Notes: generated from the letters alone by a model not told the origin. A stretch of DNA of 64,000 nt from Aeromicrobium sp. Root236 (GCF_001428805.1 NZ_LMIS01000001.1:1414976-1478975); one strand, 5' to 3'; counted from the first letter of the stretch, positions 15,152-25,169 are shown. Numbers and translations are program-made.

Positions 15152-16744
15152 GTGACCGAACAAGAGATCGAAGCCCACCCCGAGCTCCACACGACCGCCG
15201 GCAAGCTCGCGGACTTCCAGCGACGCCAGAAGGAAGCCACGGTCGAGATGGCCGAGCGCGCGGCCGAGAAGCAGCACAAGAAGGGCCGCCAGAGCGCCCG
15301 CGAGCGCATCGAGCAGCTCCTCGACGAGGGCTCGTTCGTCGAGCTCGACGCCCTGGCCCGGCACCGCAGCACCGCGTTCGGCCTGCAGGAGAACCGACCG
15401 CTCGGCGACGGCGTCATCACGGGCTACGGCACGATCGACGGCCGCCAGGTGTGCGTGTTCAGCCAGGACTTCTCGATCTTCGGCGGCAGCCTCGGCCAGG
15501 TCTACGGCGAGAAGATCACCAAGGTCATGGACCTGGCGATCAAGTCCGGCTGCCCCATCATCGGCATCAACGAAGGCGCCGGCGCGCGCATCCAGGAGGG
15601 TGTCGTCTCGCTCGGCCTCTACGGCGAGATCTTCAAGCGCAACGTGCACGCCTCCGGCGTCATCCCGCAGATCTCGCTGATCATGGGCACCAACGCCGGC
15701 GGTCACGTCTACTCCCCCGCGGTCACCGACTTCGTCGTGATGGTCGACAAGACCTCCAACATGTTCATCACGGGTCCCGACATCATCAAGACCGTCACCG
15801 GCGAGGACGTCTCGATGGAGGACCTCGGCGGCGCCCGCACGCACAACACCAAGTCCGGCAACGCGCACTACATGGCCGCGGACGAGGAGGACGCCCTCGA
15901 GTACGTCAAGGCGCTCATCTCCTACCTGCCGCAGAACAACATGGAGGAGCCCGAGCCGTACGACGAGGTGGCCGACCTCGAGCTCACCGAGACCGACCTC
16001 GCGCTCAACACCCTCGTGCCGGACTCGGCCAACCAGCCGTACGACATGCACACCGTGATCGAGTCGATCCTCGACGACGGCGACTTCCTCGAGGTCATGC
16101 CGCTGTTCGCGCCCAACATCATCATCGGCTACGGCCGCGTCGAGGGCCGCAGCGTCGGCGTCGTCGCCAACCAGCCGATGCAGCTGGCCGGGTGCCTCGA
16201 CATCGACGCCTCGGAGAAGGCGGCGCGCTTCGTGCGTACGTGCGACGCGTTCAACATCCCGGTCCTCACGTTCGTCGACGTGCCCGGGTTCCTGCCCGGC
16301 ACCGGCCAGGAGTGGGACGGCATCATCCGTCGCGGCGCCAAGCTCATCTACGCGTACGCCGAGGCCACGGTCCCGCTCGTCACGGTCATCACCCGCAAGG
16401 CGTACGGCGGCGCCTACGACGTCATGGGGTCCAAGCACCTCGGCGCTGACATCAACATCGCCTGGCCGTCAGCCCAGATCGCCGTGGTCGGCGCCTCGGG
16501 TGCGGTCGGCATCCTCTACCGCAAGGAGATCGCCGCGGCGGACGACCCGGACGCCAAGCGGGCCGAGCTCATGACGGCGTACGAGGACGAGCTCTGCAAC
16601 CCCTATCTCGCCGCCGAGCGCGGCTACGTCGACGCCGTCATCGAGCCGGCACAGACCCGCGCCGAGGTCGTCAAGGCCCTGCGCCTGCTCAAGACCAAGC
16701 GCGAGACGCTGCCGCCCAAGAAGCACGGGAACATCCCGCTGTGA
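15152..16744 (+). CDS. Acyl-CoA (propionyl/acetyl-CoA) carboxylase beta chain
   Basis: A 530-residue carboxyltransferase of the AccD5/PccB type. It moves the carboxyl group from carboxybiotin to propionyl- or acetyl-CoA, giving methylmalonyl- or malonyl-CoA. The two crotonase-like halves are evident, with oxyanion-hole glycines in [11 protein letters not shown] and [12 protein letters not shown] (acyl-CoA site) and [12 protein letters not shown] and [11 protein letters not shown] (biotin half). The GTG 15152 start matches known N-termini; no ATG lies upstream in a plausible place. It is coupled to the epsilon gene by GTGA. It corresponds to Rv3280 in position. Confidence 0.95.
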   Translation: MTEQEIEAHPELHTTAGKLADFQRRQKEATVEMAERAAEKQHKKGRQSARERIEQLLDEGSFVELDALARHRSTAFGLQENRPLGDGVITGYGTIDGRQVCVFSQDFSIFGGSLGQVYGEKITKVMDLAIKSGCPIIGINEGAGARIQEGVVSLGLYGEIFKRNVHASGVIPQISLIMGTNAGGHVYSPAVTDFVVMVDKTSNMFITGPDIIKTVTGEDVSMEDLGGARTHNTKSGNAHYMAADEEDALEYVKALISYLPQNNMEEPEPYDEVADLELTETDLALNTLVPDSANQPYDMHTVIESILDDGDFLEVMPLFAPNIIIGYGRVEGRSVGVVANQPMQLAGCLDIDASEKAARFVRTCDAFNIPVLTFVDVPGFLPGTGQEWDGIIRRGAKLIYAYAEATVPLVTVITRKAYGGAYDVMGSKHLGADINIAWPSAQIAVVGASGAVGILYRKEIAAADDPDAKRAELMTAYEDELCNPYLAAERGYVDAVIEPAQTRAEVVKALRLLKTKRETLPPKKHGNIPL

Positions 16745-16995
16745 CCGACGAGACGCCTGAGTCGCCGGCCGAGACCAGCCACAAGCCGATCCTGCGCGTC
16801 GTCAAGGGTGACCTGACGCCGGAGGAACTGGCCGCGCTCGTTGCGGTCGTCGCTGCCCGCAACGCCGCCGCGGCCCACGCGGCGGCCCGCACCAAGCCCA
16901 AGGTCCGGTCGCAGTGGGGCCACCCGGCCCGCATGGCTCGTACGCCGCACCGCGTCGGCCCGGACCTGTGGCACCGGTCGGCCTTCGGCGGCTGA
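16741..16995 (+). CDS. Acyl-CoA carboxylase epsilon subunit
   Basis: An 84-residue actinobacterial epsilon chain, which binds between alpha and beta chains and raises the activity of the complex. It shows the typical order: a short acidic N-terminus, the conserved [16 protein letters not shown] segment, an Ala-rich helix, then W-G-x-P-A-R-M with a final W-x-R-S-A-F-G. GTG 16741 overlaps the accD stop as GTGA. Position and partner match AccE5 (Rv3281). Confidence 0.9.
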   Translation: MTDETPESPAETSHKPILRVVKGDLTPEELAALVAVVAARNAAAAHAAARTKPKVRSQWGHPARMARTPHRVGPDLWHRSAFGG

Positions 16996-16997
16996 CG

Positions 16998-17663
16998 ATG
17001 CCGCTGCGCCCGCTGGCCGACGTGTCACCGGCCGAGTGGTTCGTCGGCGACGACGCACCACCGGCACTGCGCGCCAACCTCGGCCCGTCGGGCTTCGAGT
17101 CGTACGTCCGGGTGCTGCACAGCCCGATGGGGCCCGGCGACGACCGCTACGAGGGCCACCTCGAGCAGCACCTCCTCGACGCGCTGTGCGAGGTGCTGGC
17201 TCGGCACACCACAGCCGCCGACGACTGCTTCTTCGGGTTGTGGGACGGCTACGGCGAGCTCTACGGCGGCGAGGCCGTGGGCTTCCTCACCGCGTTCAGC
17301 GGCCCGATGCGCTGGCCCGGCCGGATCTTCGGCAAGGAGAAGCCGCCACCACCGATCCCACCGGCGTTCCCGGTCTCGGTGCTCGAGGGGCCCAAGGTCA
17401 CGTTCCTCCACGACTACCTCCTGTTCGGTGGGCCTCTCAGCGCCGCCGGGGAGTGGGGCGCCGCCAGCTATGGACACGCGATCAGTCGCGACATCAACAG
17501 CCCCAACCTCATCTGGCCCGCCGACCACGCCTGGTTCGTCACGACCAACATCGAGGGCACCTGGACCGGAGTCGGTGGTTCGGCCGCCCTGATCCACGAC
17601 CTGCTGGCCGAGTCGCGTCTCGAGGTCGTACGCACCCGCTATGACGAGGGAGCGCTGCGATGA
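16998..17663 (+). CDS. Conserved hypothetical protein in the accD-maf operon
   Basis: I do not recognise this 221-residue soluble protein. It contains F-E-S-Y-V-R-V-L-H-S-P, a C-F-F-G-L-W-D-G-Y-G-E-L stretch and a Trp-rich C-terminal part (S-P-N-L-I-W-P-A-D-H-A-W-F-V-T-T-N-I-E-G-T-W), with a Pro-rich loop near residue 115. No membrane segment or catalytic motif is clear. It starts at ATG 16998, two nt after the epsilon gene, and its stop overlaps maf as ATGA, so it is firmly part of the operon. A longer frame from 16914 overlaps the epsilon gene and is unlikely. Confidence 0.65.
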   Translation: MPLRPLADVSPAEWFVGDDAPPALRANLGPSGFESYVRVLHSPMGPGDDRYEGHLEQHLLDALCEVLARHTTAADDCFFGLWDGYGELYGGEAVGFLTAFSGPMRWPGRIFGKEKPPPPIPPAFPVSVLEGPKVTFLHDYLLFGGPLSAAGEWGAASYGHAISRDINSPNLIWPADHAWFVTTNIEGTWTGVGGSAALIHDLLAESRLEVVRTRYDEGALR

Positions 17664-18253
17664 GGGTCATCCTCGCGTCCGCCTCACCAGCCCGCCTGGC
17701 CACGTTGCGGGCGGCCGGAATCGAGCCCGAGGTCATCGTGTCCGGCGTCGACGAGGAGCGCATCACCTCGACCGACGCCGCCAACCTCGCCGCGGCCCTG
17801 GCGCAGCTCAAGTGCCGCACGGTCGCGGCACAGATCGACGGCGACGCGCTGGTCATCGGGTGCGACTCGGTGCTCGCGTTCGAGGGCGAGATCTTCGGCA
17901 AGCCCGCGGGCCCGGTCGAGGCCGCCGGACGGTGGCGCCGCATGCGGGGACGTAGCGGTGTCCTGCACTCCGGCCACTGCGTGCGTCGGGGCGAGGAGGA
18001 GTTCGTCGAGACCGCATCGACGATCGTGCACTTCGCCGACATCAGCGACGCCGAGATCGACGCGTACGTCGCGACCGGCGAACCGTTGCAGGTCGCCGGG
18101 GCGTTCACGATCGACGGGCTCGGGGGCGCCTTCATCACCGGGATCGAGGGCGATCACCACAACGTCGTCGGGCTCTCGTTGCCCCTGCTCCGCGACCTCG
18201 TGGGCGACCTCGGCATCGCCTGGACCGACCTCTGGTCACTGCCCAAGACATGA
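17660..18253 (+). CDS. maf: Maf family nucleotide pyrophosphatase
   Basis: A 197-residue Maf-type hydrolase that removes pyrophosphate from non-canonical or methylated nucleoside triphosphates (dTTP/UTP/m5UTP type), preventing their use. It has L-A-S-A-S-P-A-R-L at the N-terminus, the conserved G-C-D-S-V-L near residue 72, K-P near 88 and E-I-D-A-Y-V-A-T-G-E-P near 131. Its place after accD-accE matches Rv3282. ATG 17660 overlaps the preceding stop. Confidence 0.93.
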   Translation: MRVILASASPARLATLRAAGIEPEVIVSGVDEERITSTDAANLAAALAQLKCRTVAAQIDGDALVIGCDSVLAFEGEIFGKPAGPVEAAGRWRRMRGRSGVLHSGHCVRRGEEEFVETASTIVHFADISDAEIDAYVATGEPLQVAGAFTIDGLGGAFITGIEGDHHNVVGLSLPLLRDLVGDLGIAWTDLWSLPKT

Positions 18254-18297
18254 ATCCGTTGGTCTCTGCTGCCAAACAGTGGGAGACTGGTCAGACG

Positions 18298-18519
18298 ATG
18301 GCAACTTCACCGCGGCGACGCCGCTATCACCCGTCCAGTCCCTTCCAGGCGAAGCCGGAGGTCGCGGACGAGGTCTACGAAGTCGGGGCCCGAGTCTCGC
18401 ACGACACGTTCGGTCTCGGCCGCATCGTCAGCCTCCAGGGCACCCAGTCGGCTCAGGTCGACTTCGGCGACGAGGTCAAGCACATACCTCTCCCCTGCGC
18501 CAAGATGACCAACCTGTAG
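18298..18519 (+). CDS. Small protein with UvrD/PcrA C-terminal (Tudor-like) domain
   Basis: A 73-residue basic protein. After R-R-R-R-Y-H-P-S-S-P-F-Q-A-K-P-E-V it carries G-A-R-V-S-H-D-T-F-G-L-G-R-I-V-S, a close match to the Tudor-like module at the C-terminus of UvrD/PcrA helicases that contacts RNA polymerase, here without any helicase. ATG 18298 follows GGGAG by about 12 nt. An alternative ATG 18250 overlaps the maf stop (ATGA) and would add 16 residues. A role in binding RNA polymerase or nucleic acid is an inference from fold similarity. Confidence 0.75.
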   Translation: MATSPRRRRYHPSSPFQAKPEVADEVYEVGARVSHDTFGLGRIVSLQGTQSAQVDFGDEVKHIPLPCAKMTNL

Positions 18520-18577
18520 GTCTCCCCGCACGGTTCTGGCCTTCTCGGGCGGTCGCCTGCATGCAAGGCCCGACCAC

Positions 18578-19630
18578 CTAGAACGCGTTCGGGCCGAATG
18601 CCTCGGCGCGGGCCACGAGCTCCGGTGGCGCCGTTGCCATGGGTACGCACGCCGGGATCGCGTCAAGGGCCAGCTGCATCCGCGCATCGGTCCAGAGGAT
18701 CCGCTCCGCCGCGCGTTCCTGCTCCAGCTCCGGCCGCTGCCACCACGGCGAAGGGCCGAACATCTCGGCGAACTGCGCCGCGCGTACGGCGTAGAAGCCC
18801 GGGTTGCACTCGCGCGCCATCTCGATCCGGCGCTGCGTCTCGGCGGCACTCGGGCCGGTGAAGCGACTGTCGTGCGCAGCCCAGGTCGTGTGCGCGTCGA
18901 GCCAGTCGATGACGAGATCCAGCAGGCGTGGGAGCCGCTGCACGACGGCGTCGCGCAGCGCGATCGCGGGAGCGTGCTGCACCGCGATGCGGAACCGCTC
19001 CAGGTCGAACGTGAACGGGTCGACCGAGCCGGTCGGCGACGCCGCGGCCAGGGCGTCCCGGCGCTCCAGCAACGCGATCGCCTCCGCCTCACGGGCGACG
19101 TCGCCCGTCGACCTGGAGTGCTCGACGGCTGCCGCGAGCGTCTCCCTGCTCGGGGTGATCGTCCCGCCGAGGGCCTCGTTGAGGCCGGCCTCGTCGACCT
19201 GGCGGAGGAACACCGGGTAGGTCACGCCCGAGCGGCCGAGCGCGAGCAGCTGCTCCAGGACCGCGATCGCCTCCTCCTGTCCCGTCATCGAGCGCAGCTG
19301 GCTCAACGAGGCCTCGTACGCCTCGAGCGACTGGGCCAGCAGGGTCGCGTCGTCCGGGGTCGTCGCCGGCGCGCCGGTGCTGCCACCTCCCGCAGCCGCC
19401 GTCATGACTCGTGTGTACGCGTCGGTGAACCGCTGGTAGTAGCCGCCACCCGCCAACTTCGCCGAGAACTCGCCGACGTCGCTCAGCTCCTGCCCCAGCG
19501 CCTCCATCGCCGCGAGGGCAGCCGCCATCTCCCCGACGTCCTGCCCGGTCGACCCGGACGTCCGGACGCCGTCGAGCAGGTCCCGGAACGTGCCGAGCAT
19601 CGCGTCCACCATCGTGGGATCGACGGGCAT
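18578..19630 (-). CDS. Unrecognised 350-residue protein of the XRE operon
   Basis: I do not recognise this protein. It is mainly helical, with an acidic, Ala-rich N-terminal half containing a Gly/Ser linker near residues 90-105 and a C-terminal half rich in Trp and Arg (S-P-W-W-Q-R-P-E-L-E-Q-E-R-A-A-E-R-I-L-W). No signal peptide or membrane segment is seen, so it is probably cytoplasmic. ATG 19630 shares one base with the stop of the gene before it (TGATG), so the two are made together. The order on the minus strand is XRE regulator, 222-residue protein, this protein; the longer upstream frame is a shadow. Confidence 0.7.
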   Translation of the reverse strand: MPVDPTMVDAMLGTFRDLLDGVRTSGSTGQDVGEMAAALAAMEALGQELSDVGEFSAKLAGGGYYQRFTDAYTRVMTAAAGGGSTGAPATTPDDATLLAQSLEAYEASLSQLRSMTGQEEAIAVLEQLLALGRSGVTYPVFLRQVDEAGLNEALGGTITPSRETLAAAVEHSRSTGDVAREAEAIALLERRDALAAASPTGSVDPFTFDLERFRIAVQHAPAIALRDAVVQRLPRLLDLVIDWLDAHTTWAAHDSRFTGPSAAETQRRIEMARECNPGFYAVRAAQFAEMFGPSPWWQRPELEQERAAERILWTDARMQLALDAIPACVPMATAPPELVARAEAFGPNAF

Positions 19631-20298
19631 CAGCGACCTCCGAGTACGAGCGAACCGTGCTCGGCGAGGCGGCGTTCGAAGACCTCGTCGGCGACCGGTA
19701 CGAGCCGACGGTGCCGCTCGGCGCGCGCCACCTCCGGGTCGAAGGACCAACCGGGCTGGTGGTGCCGGCCTTCCGCCTCGACCTGCGACCACGAGTCCTG
19801 TGCCGTCGCGACCGCGTCGGACGCGTACGTCTCGAGCTCTGCCTTCCAGCGGTCCGGGACCTGGGCGGTGCGCCACACCTCGACGTTCTCCCATGTCGTC
19901 AGCGACGTGGCCCACAGTCGTGTCAGCTCGTCGACCGTCACCGCGATGCTCATGCGTTGCTCGATCGCAGCAAGCAGCGACGCGAGCGCCGGGGCATCCG
20001 CCGCCGTCTCCAGACTAGCGAGCACCTCGGCGGGGCCCTGCGCCCGTACGGTCTCCGCGGTCTCGGCGTACACCGCAGCCCGGGCGTTGGCCTGGTCACG
20101 AGCGAGCGCGCGGCCCATCTCCATGGACAGCTCGATCGCCGTCGCACGCAGGTCCTCGATCGAGGAGGCTGCATCGACGGCCTCGGCCATCGCCCGCTCC
20201 GCGGCAGCCGTCTCCGGATACACCGGGTTGGCGGCCGATCGCCGCGCCCGCGACCAGTAGTAGTCGCGGTAGTCGGCCAGCCGCTGGGTGTCACTCAT
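19630..20298 (-). CDS. Unrecognised 222-residue helical protein of the XRE operon
   Basis: I do not recognise this protein. It is almost wholly alpha-helical by composition, with many Ala, Glu and Arg heptad-like runs (A-A-A-E-R-A-M-A-E-A-V-D-A-A) and several Trp (W-S-R-A-R-R, L-W-A-T-S-L-T-T-W-E-N-V-E-V-W). No signal or membrane segment is seen. It is coupled to the 350-residue gene by a 1-nt overlap and lies 56 nt after the XRE regulator. TAGGGT at 20305-20310, six nt before the ATG, could also provide its own leaderless promoter. It may form a complex with its neighbour; this is an inference. Confidence 0.7.
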   Translation of the reverse strand: MSDTQRLADYRDYYWSRARRSAANPVYPETAAAERAMAEAVDAASSIEDLRATAIELSMEMGRALARDQANARAAVYAETAETVRAQGPAEVLASLETAADAPALASLLAAIEQRMSIAVTVDELTRLWATSLTTWENVEVWRTAQVPDRWKAELETYASDAVATAQDSWSQVEAEGRHHQPGWSFDPEVARAERHRRLVPVADEVFERRLAEHGSLVLGGR

Positions 20299-20304
20299 CC
20301 GGAC

Positions 20305-20310
20305 ACCCTA
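20305..20310 (-). promoter_or_regulatory. -10 box before the 222-residue gene
   Basis: TAGGGT on the minus strand, six nt before ATG 20298; it may start an internal leaderless transcript. Confidence 0.4.
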
Positions 20311-20354
20311 GGGAGTACGGCGGGTGGCACGTGGCAGTTTGCCGATTCAGGCCG

Positions 20355-20846
20355 TCACCCGCGGTGTCGCACGTAGTGCGCGATCGCGTCGTCGCTCCGG
20401 CCGGCGCCATAGGTGCGCAGCATCTCGGCGATCTCGGGGTGCTGCCCGCCGATCAGCTCGGCAGCCGCAAGATGATCGGAGGCCGACGCGACGCTGCGGA
20501 ACATCGCCTGCACGTCGAGAGCCGACTCGTCCCTCGTGGAGCGGCGGGTCGTCAGGATGTCACCGCCTCCCCGCACCGCGGCGATGCGTTCGAGCGCCCC
20601 CGTCACGTCGAGGTCGCCGCGCTGCACGGCACCGACCGCGTCGTGCATGACCTGCAGCTTCTGTGCGGCGACCGGGTTGCCGATCTTGACCCGGTGCGCG
20701 TTGACGAGCTGGGACAGCATGGGCGCCGAGATGCCCAGCAGCTCAGCGAGACGCGACTGGTTGAGGCCAAGAGCCTTCCCGCACCGGCTGAGGATGTCGC
20801 CGAGCGGTTCGCCATAGAGTTGAGCCTGCGCCTCGCGCCCGTCCAT
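20355..20846 (-). CDS. XRE family transcriptional regulator
   Basis: A 163-residue DNA-binding protein. The N-terminal HTH (about 14-62) has L-G-D-I-L-S-R-C-G-K-A-L-G-L-N-Q-S-R-L-A-E-L-L-G-type sequence followed by I-S-A-P-M-L-S-Q-L-V-N recognition residues. The C-terminal half is helical, with A-E-M-L-R-T-Y-G-A-G-R-S-D-D near the end, and may sense or multimerise. ATG 20846 has AGGGAG five nt upstream; the longer open frame is antisense to the VWA gene. Two identical-arm dyads at 20868-20881 and 20932-20945 in the divergent promoter region are its likely operators. Confidence 0.85.
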   Translation of the reverse strand: MDGREAQAQLYGEPLGDILSRCGKALGLNQSRLAELLGISAPMLSQLVNAHRVKIGNPVAAQKLQVMHDAVGAVQRGDLDVTGALERIAAVRGGGDILTTRRSTRDESALDVQAMFRSVASASDHLAAAELIGGQHPEIAEMLRTYGAGRSDDAIAHYVRHRG

Positions 20847-20867
20847 GTCACTCCCTAGGTCAAGAGA

Positions 20868-20881
20868 TTTGCCTTCGCAAA
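20868..20881. promoter_or_regulatory. XRE operator, copy 1
   Basis: TTTGCCTTCGCAAA, a perfect 5-bp inverted repeat around four bases, 22 nt before the XRE start codon and just upstream of the TTGACA box for the VWA gene. Confidence 0.8.
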
Positions 20882-20891
20882 CAGTTTCATC

Positions 20892-20921
20892 TTGACATAT
20901 GCAGATCGTGTGGACGAGACT
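20892..20921 (+). promoter_or_regulatory. Promoter for the VWA gene
   Basis: TTGACA at 20892-20897 is a perfect -35 box; GAGACT at 20916-20921, 18 nt later, is a weak -10 that keeps the A2 and T6 positions. It lies exactly between the two TTTGC-N4-GCAAA operators. Confidence 0.5.
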
Positions 20922-20931
20922 CGAGGAACTA

Positions 20932-20945
20932 TTTGCTTTAGCAAA
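20932..20945. promoter_or_regulatory. XRE operator, copy 2
   Basis: TTTGCTTTAGCAAA, with the same arms as copy 1 and a different centre. It is 16 nt before ATG 20961, where a bound protein would block the start of VWA transcription. Confidence 0.8.
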
Positions 20946-20960
20946 CATCGGGGGAAGCAC

Positions 20961-22867
20961 ATGATCCGCAAGGCCGGCCTTGCCGCATTGACCATCATCC
21001 TGCTCGGTCTGGGCCTCAGCCTCCCGGCCAGCGCCGACGGCGAGGATCCCGGCAAGCTCATGCTGGTCCTGGACTCCTCGGGGTCCATGAAGGAGAAGTC
21101 CGGCAGCACGACCAAGATCGCCGCCGCCAAGGACGCCCTCGGCACGGTCATCGACAAGCTGCCGGCCCAGCAGGAGGTCGGGCTGCGGGTCTATGGCGCA
21201 AAAGTCTTCTCCGCCAAGGACAAGGGCGCGTGCACAGACTCGCAGCGAGCCGTCGACCTCGGCACGGACAACCGTTCCGACCTCAAGGACGCCGTCGCGA
21301 CATACAAGCCGTACGGCGAGACGCCCACCGGCTACGCCCTCAAGCAGGCCGGCAAGGATCTCGGAAAGAGCGGGTCCCGGACGATCGTGCTCGTCTCTGA
21401 CGGAGAGTCGACCTGCTCCCCGGATCCGTGCAAGGTGGCCGCTCAGCTGGCGGAGGACGGCATCTCGCTGCACATCGACGTCGTCGGGCTCGACGTCTCC
21501 GGCAGCGCCCGTCAACAGCTCCAATGCATAGCGGGCTCCGGCAACGGCAGCTACTACGACGCACAGGACGCTGACGACCTGGTCAGCGCGCTCGACACGC
21601 TCGCGACCCGAGCAGCCCGCCCGTACGAGTCCATCGGCCGAAAGATCACCGGCAGCCAGAAGGCGACGACGGCGCCGAAGATCAGTGCCGGCGATTGGCG
21701 TGATGTCCTCGGCGGTGCCGGCTCGAAGAAGCGCGAGCTGTTCTACCGACTGAGCGACTTCGACCCGACGTCAACCCTCCATGTGTCGGCGACGATCAAT
21801 CAGCCCCTTGGCGGCAATGACAAGATCAACGTCGACATCGTCCGGGCCAAGGACGTCGCCGACTCGGGTTCCTTCTGTGCACGCGATTCCGCCCTCGATC
21901 TGGGTGCGGCCCAGGTAGGCCTCCTGTCGCCGTCCGTCAGCTGGAGCTACGACAAGGCGAAGCCAAAGGTCGACTGCAAGCCCGACGGCCTGCTGGTCCG
22001 CGTGCGTCGTGGCTGGGACTGGACATACGAGAAGTACGACGGTGGCGGCAACAACGACCTCCCGGTCGAGATCCGCATCATCGAGGAGCCAGCAATCGAC
22101 AAGAGCGCTCCGTTGCCGAGCAAGCAGGACGACGGCGTGTTCCAGATCCCGGCGAAGGCGACGAGCCGCACGGCCCTGATCGGTGGCTCATCCTTCGCGA
22201 ACGCCCCGACGATCCAGGCGGGTGCCTACACGGACACGATCGTGCCCGGCGAGACACAGATCTTCCTTGTCGATGTCGGCTGGGGACAGAGCCTGCAGTC
22301 GCAGGTGGACCTGCCCAAGCTCTCTGGGGCGCTCAAGGAGCAGGTCGGACCACTCGGTCCCTACGTCACGACCGAGATCTACTCGCCGGCGCGGGCACTC
22401 GCCACCAAGCTCATACCGAGGGACTCCGCCGGGGAGATCACGAACAACCGAGCCGAGCTCGCGAACGAGACCGACCTGCAGTCCAGGGCGATGACGGCCC
22501 CGATCCGCTACAACAATCGGCAGTTCCTCGGCGGCTCGTCTGTCGAGAACGACGCGGCAGCTGCGCTCGCCGGGAAGTACGCGATCGTGATCCACACCGA
22601 CACCGACAAGCGAACCAATGTCAGCTACCAGGTGCCGATCACGTTCGACGTCAACGTTGTCGGCGACGTGACCGGAGCGCCGAAGTACACGTCAACACCC
22701 AAGAAGGTTGGTCAGGTGACCAAGACCGCGAGCGATCAGGACCGCGCCTCCGCAACCGCGAAGGACGACGACGGAGGCTTGCCGGTGCTGCCGATCGGGC
22801 TCGGCATTCTCGGGGTCGTCCTGGTCGGCGGAGCGTTCGTCGTGTTCCGCAGAGCGCGCGTCTCGGC

Positions 22868-22871
<4 letters not shown>
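20961..22871 (+). CDS. Secreted, membrane-anchored VWA-domain protein
   Basis: A 636-residue protein. A signal peptide (residues 1-24, ending A-S-A) leads to a von Willebrand A domain with an intact MIDAS start D-S-S-G-S near residue 38 and a D-G-E-S-T loop near 146. A large extracellular beta-rich region of unknown fold follows, then an acidic linker, one membrane helix (about 610-631) and an R-R-A-R tail facing the cytoplasm. VWA domains bind protein partners through a metal ion. ATG 20961 has GGGGGAAG at the right spacing. It is divergent from the XRE regulator, and its stop overlaps that of the kinase gene in CTAG. Confidence 0.85.
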
Positions 22872-23836
<965 letters not shown>

Positions 23837-23843
23837 CCGGTCG

Positions 23844-23849
23844 AGACTA
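23844..23849 (-). promoter_or_regulatory. -10 box, leaderless start of the kinase
   Basis: TAGTCT on the minus strand, seven nt before GTG 23836. Confidence 0.45.
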
Positions 23850-23857
23850 GTGGTGCC

Positions 23858-25024
23858 CTACTCGACCGGCAGGCCGAGGCCGCGCGCGATCAGCATGCGC
23901 TGGACCTCGGACGTACCCTCACCGATCTCGAGGATCTTGGCGTCCCGGTAGAAGCGGGCGACCGGGTACTCCTCCATGAAGCCGTAGCCGCCGAACACCT
24001 GGGTCGCGATGCGCGTCGCGGTCACCGCCGACTCCGACGTGTAGAGCTTGGCGATCGCCGCAGCCTGCTTGAACTCCTTGGCGGGTGCGCCGGCGTCCTT
24101 GAGCGCGGCCGCCTGATAGGTCAACGCACGACCGGCCTGGGCCATGACCGCGAGGTCGGAGATCTGGAAGGCGACGCCCTGCTTGGTGCCGATCGGCACA
24201 CCGAACGTCGTGCGCTCACCGGCGTACTGGACGCAGAGGTCGAGGCAGGCCTGGATGCAGCCGACCGCCAGGGCCGCGATCGCGACGCGTCCGTCGTCGA
24301 GCGTCGCGAGGAACTGCGCGTATCCCCGGCCGCGCTCGCCCAGCAGGTGGTCCGCAGGGACCCGAGCGTCGACGAACGACAGCGGGTGCGTGTCGGAGAT
24401 GTGCCAGCCGAGCTTGTCGTACGCCGGCTCGACGATGAAGCCCGGCGTGCCGGACGGCAGGACGATCGTGGAGAGCTCGGGCGAGCCGTTCTCCCGCGTA
24501 CCCGTGCGGGCCGTGACCGTCACGAGAGAGGTGATCTCGCTCCCGGAGTTGGTGATGAACTGCTTGGCGCCGTTGACGACCCACTCGTCGCCGTCGAGCT
24601 CGGCCTTGGTCTTGGTGGCGCTGGCGTCGGAGCCCGCACCGGGCTCGGTGAGGCCGAACCCGGCGAGCGCCTGGCCGGCGACGAGGTCAGGCAGCCAACG
24701 CTCCTTCTGCTCCTGCGTGCCGAACGTGAGGATCGGGTTGATGCCGAGGCCCACTGCGGCCTCGAGCGTGATGCCGATCGACTGGTCGACGCGGCCGAGC
24801 TCCTCGATGGCGACGCACAGGCTCGTGAAGTCGCCGTCGGCACCGCCGAACTCGTCGGGGGCCGTGAGGCCGAAGAGGCCGAGGCTGCCCATCTTCTTGA
24901 CGAGGTCGACCGGGAAGTGGTGGTCCTTGTCCCACGCCGCTACGTGCGGGGCGACCTCGGCCTCGGCGAACTCGCGAACGGTCTGACGGAACGTCTCGTG
25001 CTCACGGGACAGGGCGAAAGTCAT
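23858..25024 (-). CDS. Acyl-CoA dehydrogenase
   Basis: A 388-residue FAD-dependent acyl-CoA dehydrogenase. It has G-F-G-L-T-E-P-G-A-G-S-D (FAD/substrate strand), F-G-V-P-I-G and the C-terminal F-G-G-Y-G-F-M-E-E-Y-P-V-A-R-F-Y-R-D-A-K-I followed by I-G-E-G-T-S-E-V-Q-R, where the Glu is the catalytic base of the short-chain group. It is a paralogue of the enzyme at 8653-9813. TAACAT six nt before ATG 25024 suggests a leaderless mRNA, and it is embedded in three phased GTTAAC repeats that look like an operator. It is divergent from the carboxylase alpha gene, which may act in the same pathway, for example branched-chain or odd-chain acyl-CoA breakdown. Confidence 0.9.
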   Translation of the reverse strand: MTFALSREHETFRQTVREFAEAEVAPHVAAWDKDHHFPVDLVKKMGSLGLFGLTAPDEFGGADGDFTSLCVAIEELGRVDQSIGITLEAAVGLGINPILTFGTQEQKERWLPDLVAGQALAGFGLTEPGAGSDASATKTKAELDGDEWVVNGAKQFITNSGSEITSLVTVTARTGTRENGSPELSTIVLPSGTPGFIVEPAYDKLGWHISDTHPLSFVDARVPADHLLGERGRGYAQFLATLDDGRVAIAALAVGCIQACLDLCVQYAGERTTFGVPIGTKQGVAFQISDLAVMAQAGRALTYQAAALKDAGAPAKEFKQAAAIAKLYTSESAVTATRIATQVFGGYGFMEEYPVARFYRDAKILEIGEGTSEVQRMLIARGLGLPVE

Positions 25025-25032
25025 GCCAGCAT

Positions 25033-25058
25033 GTTAACAACCGTTAACCATCGTTAAC
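25033..25058. promoter_or_regulatory. Three phased GTTAAC repeats (operator)
   Basis: GTTAAC occurs at 25033-25038, 25043-25048 and 25053-25058, exactly 10 bp apart, forming two overlapping dyads TTAAC-N4-GTTAA. The first copy overlaps the presumed -10 (TAACAT, minus strand) of the acyl-CoA dehydrogenase gene. Confidence 0.7.
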
Positions 25059-25125
25059 CACCGCGGCCACCCCGGTCGCACCTCCGCGTAACCAACCTCA
25101 TAAGGCCGTCGGCCCTCGAACGCCC

Positions 25126-25131
25126 TAGACT
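25126..25131 (+). promoter_or_regulatory. -10 box for the carboxylase alpha gene
   Basis: TAGACT, followed by a leader of about 30 nt with a GAGGAG ribosome site (25157-25162) before GTG 25170. No clear -35 box is seen. Confidence 0.45.
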
Positions 25132-25169
25132 GCGGCAGGCAACCGTGTCGGATCGAGGAGAACACTTCA

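Noticed and set aside
15122..16438. A 438-residue minus-strand frame over accD
   Set aside because: Shadow of the carboxylase beta chain in codon-position-3 GC-rich DNA.
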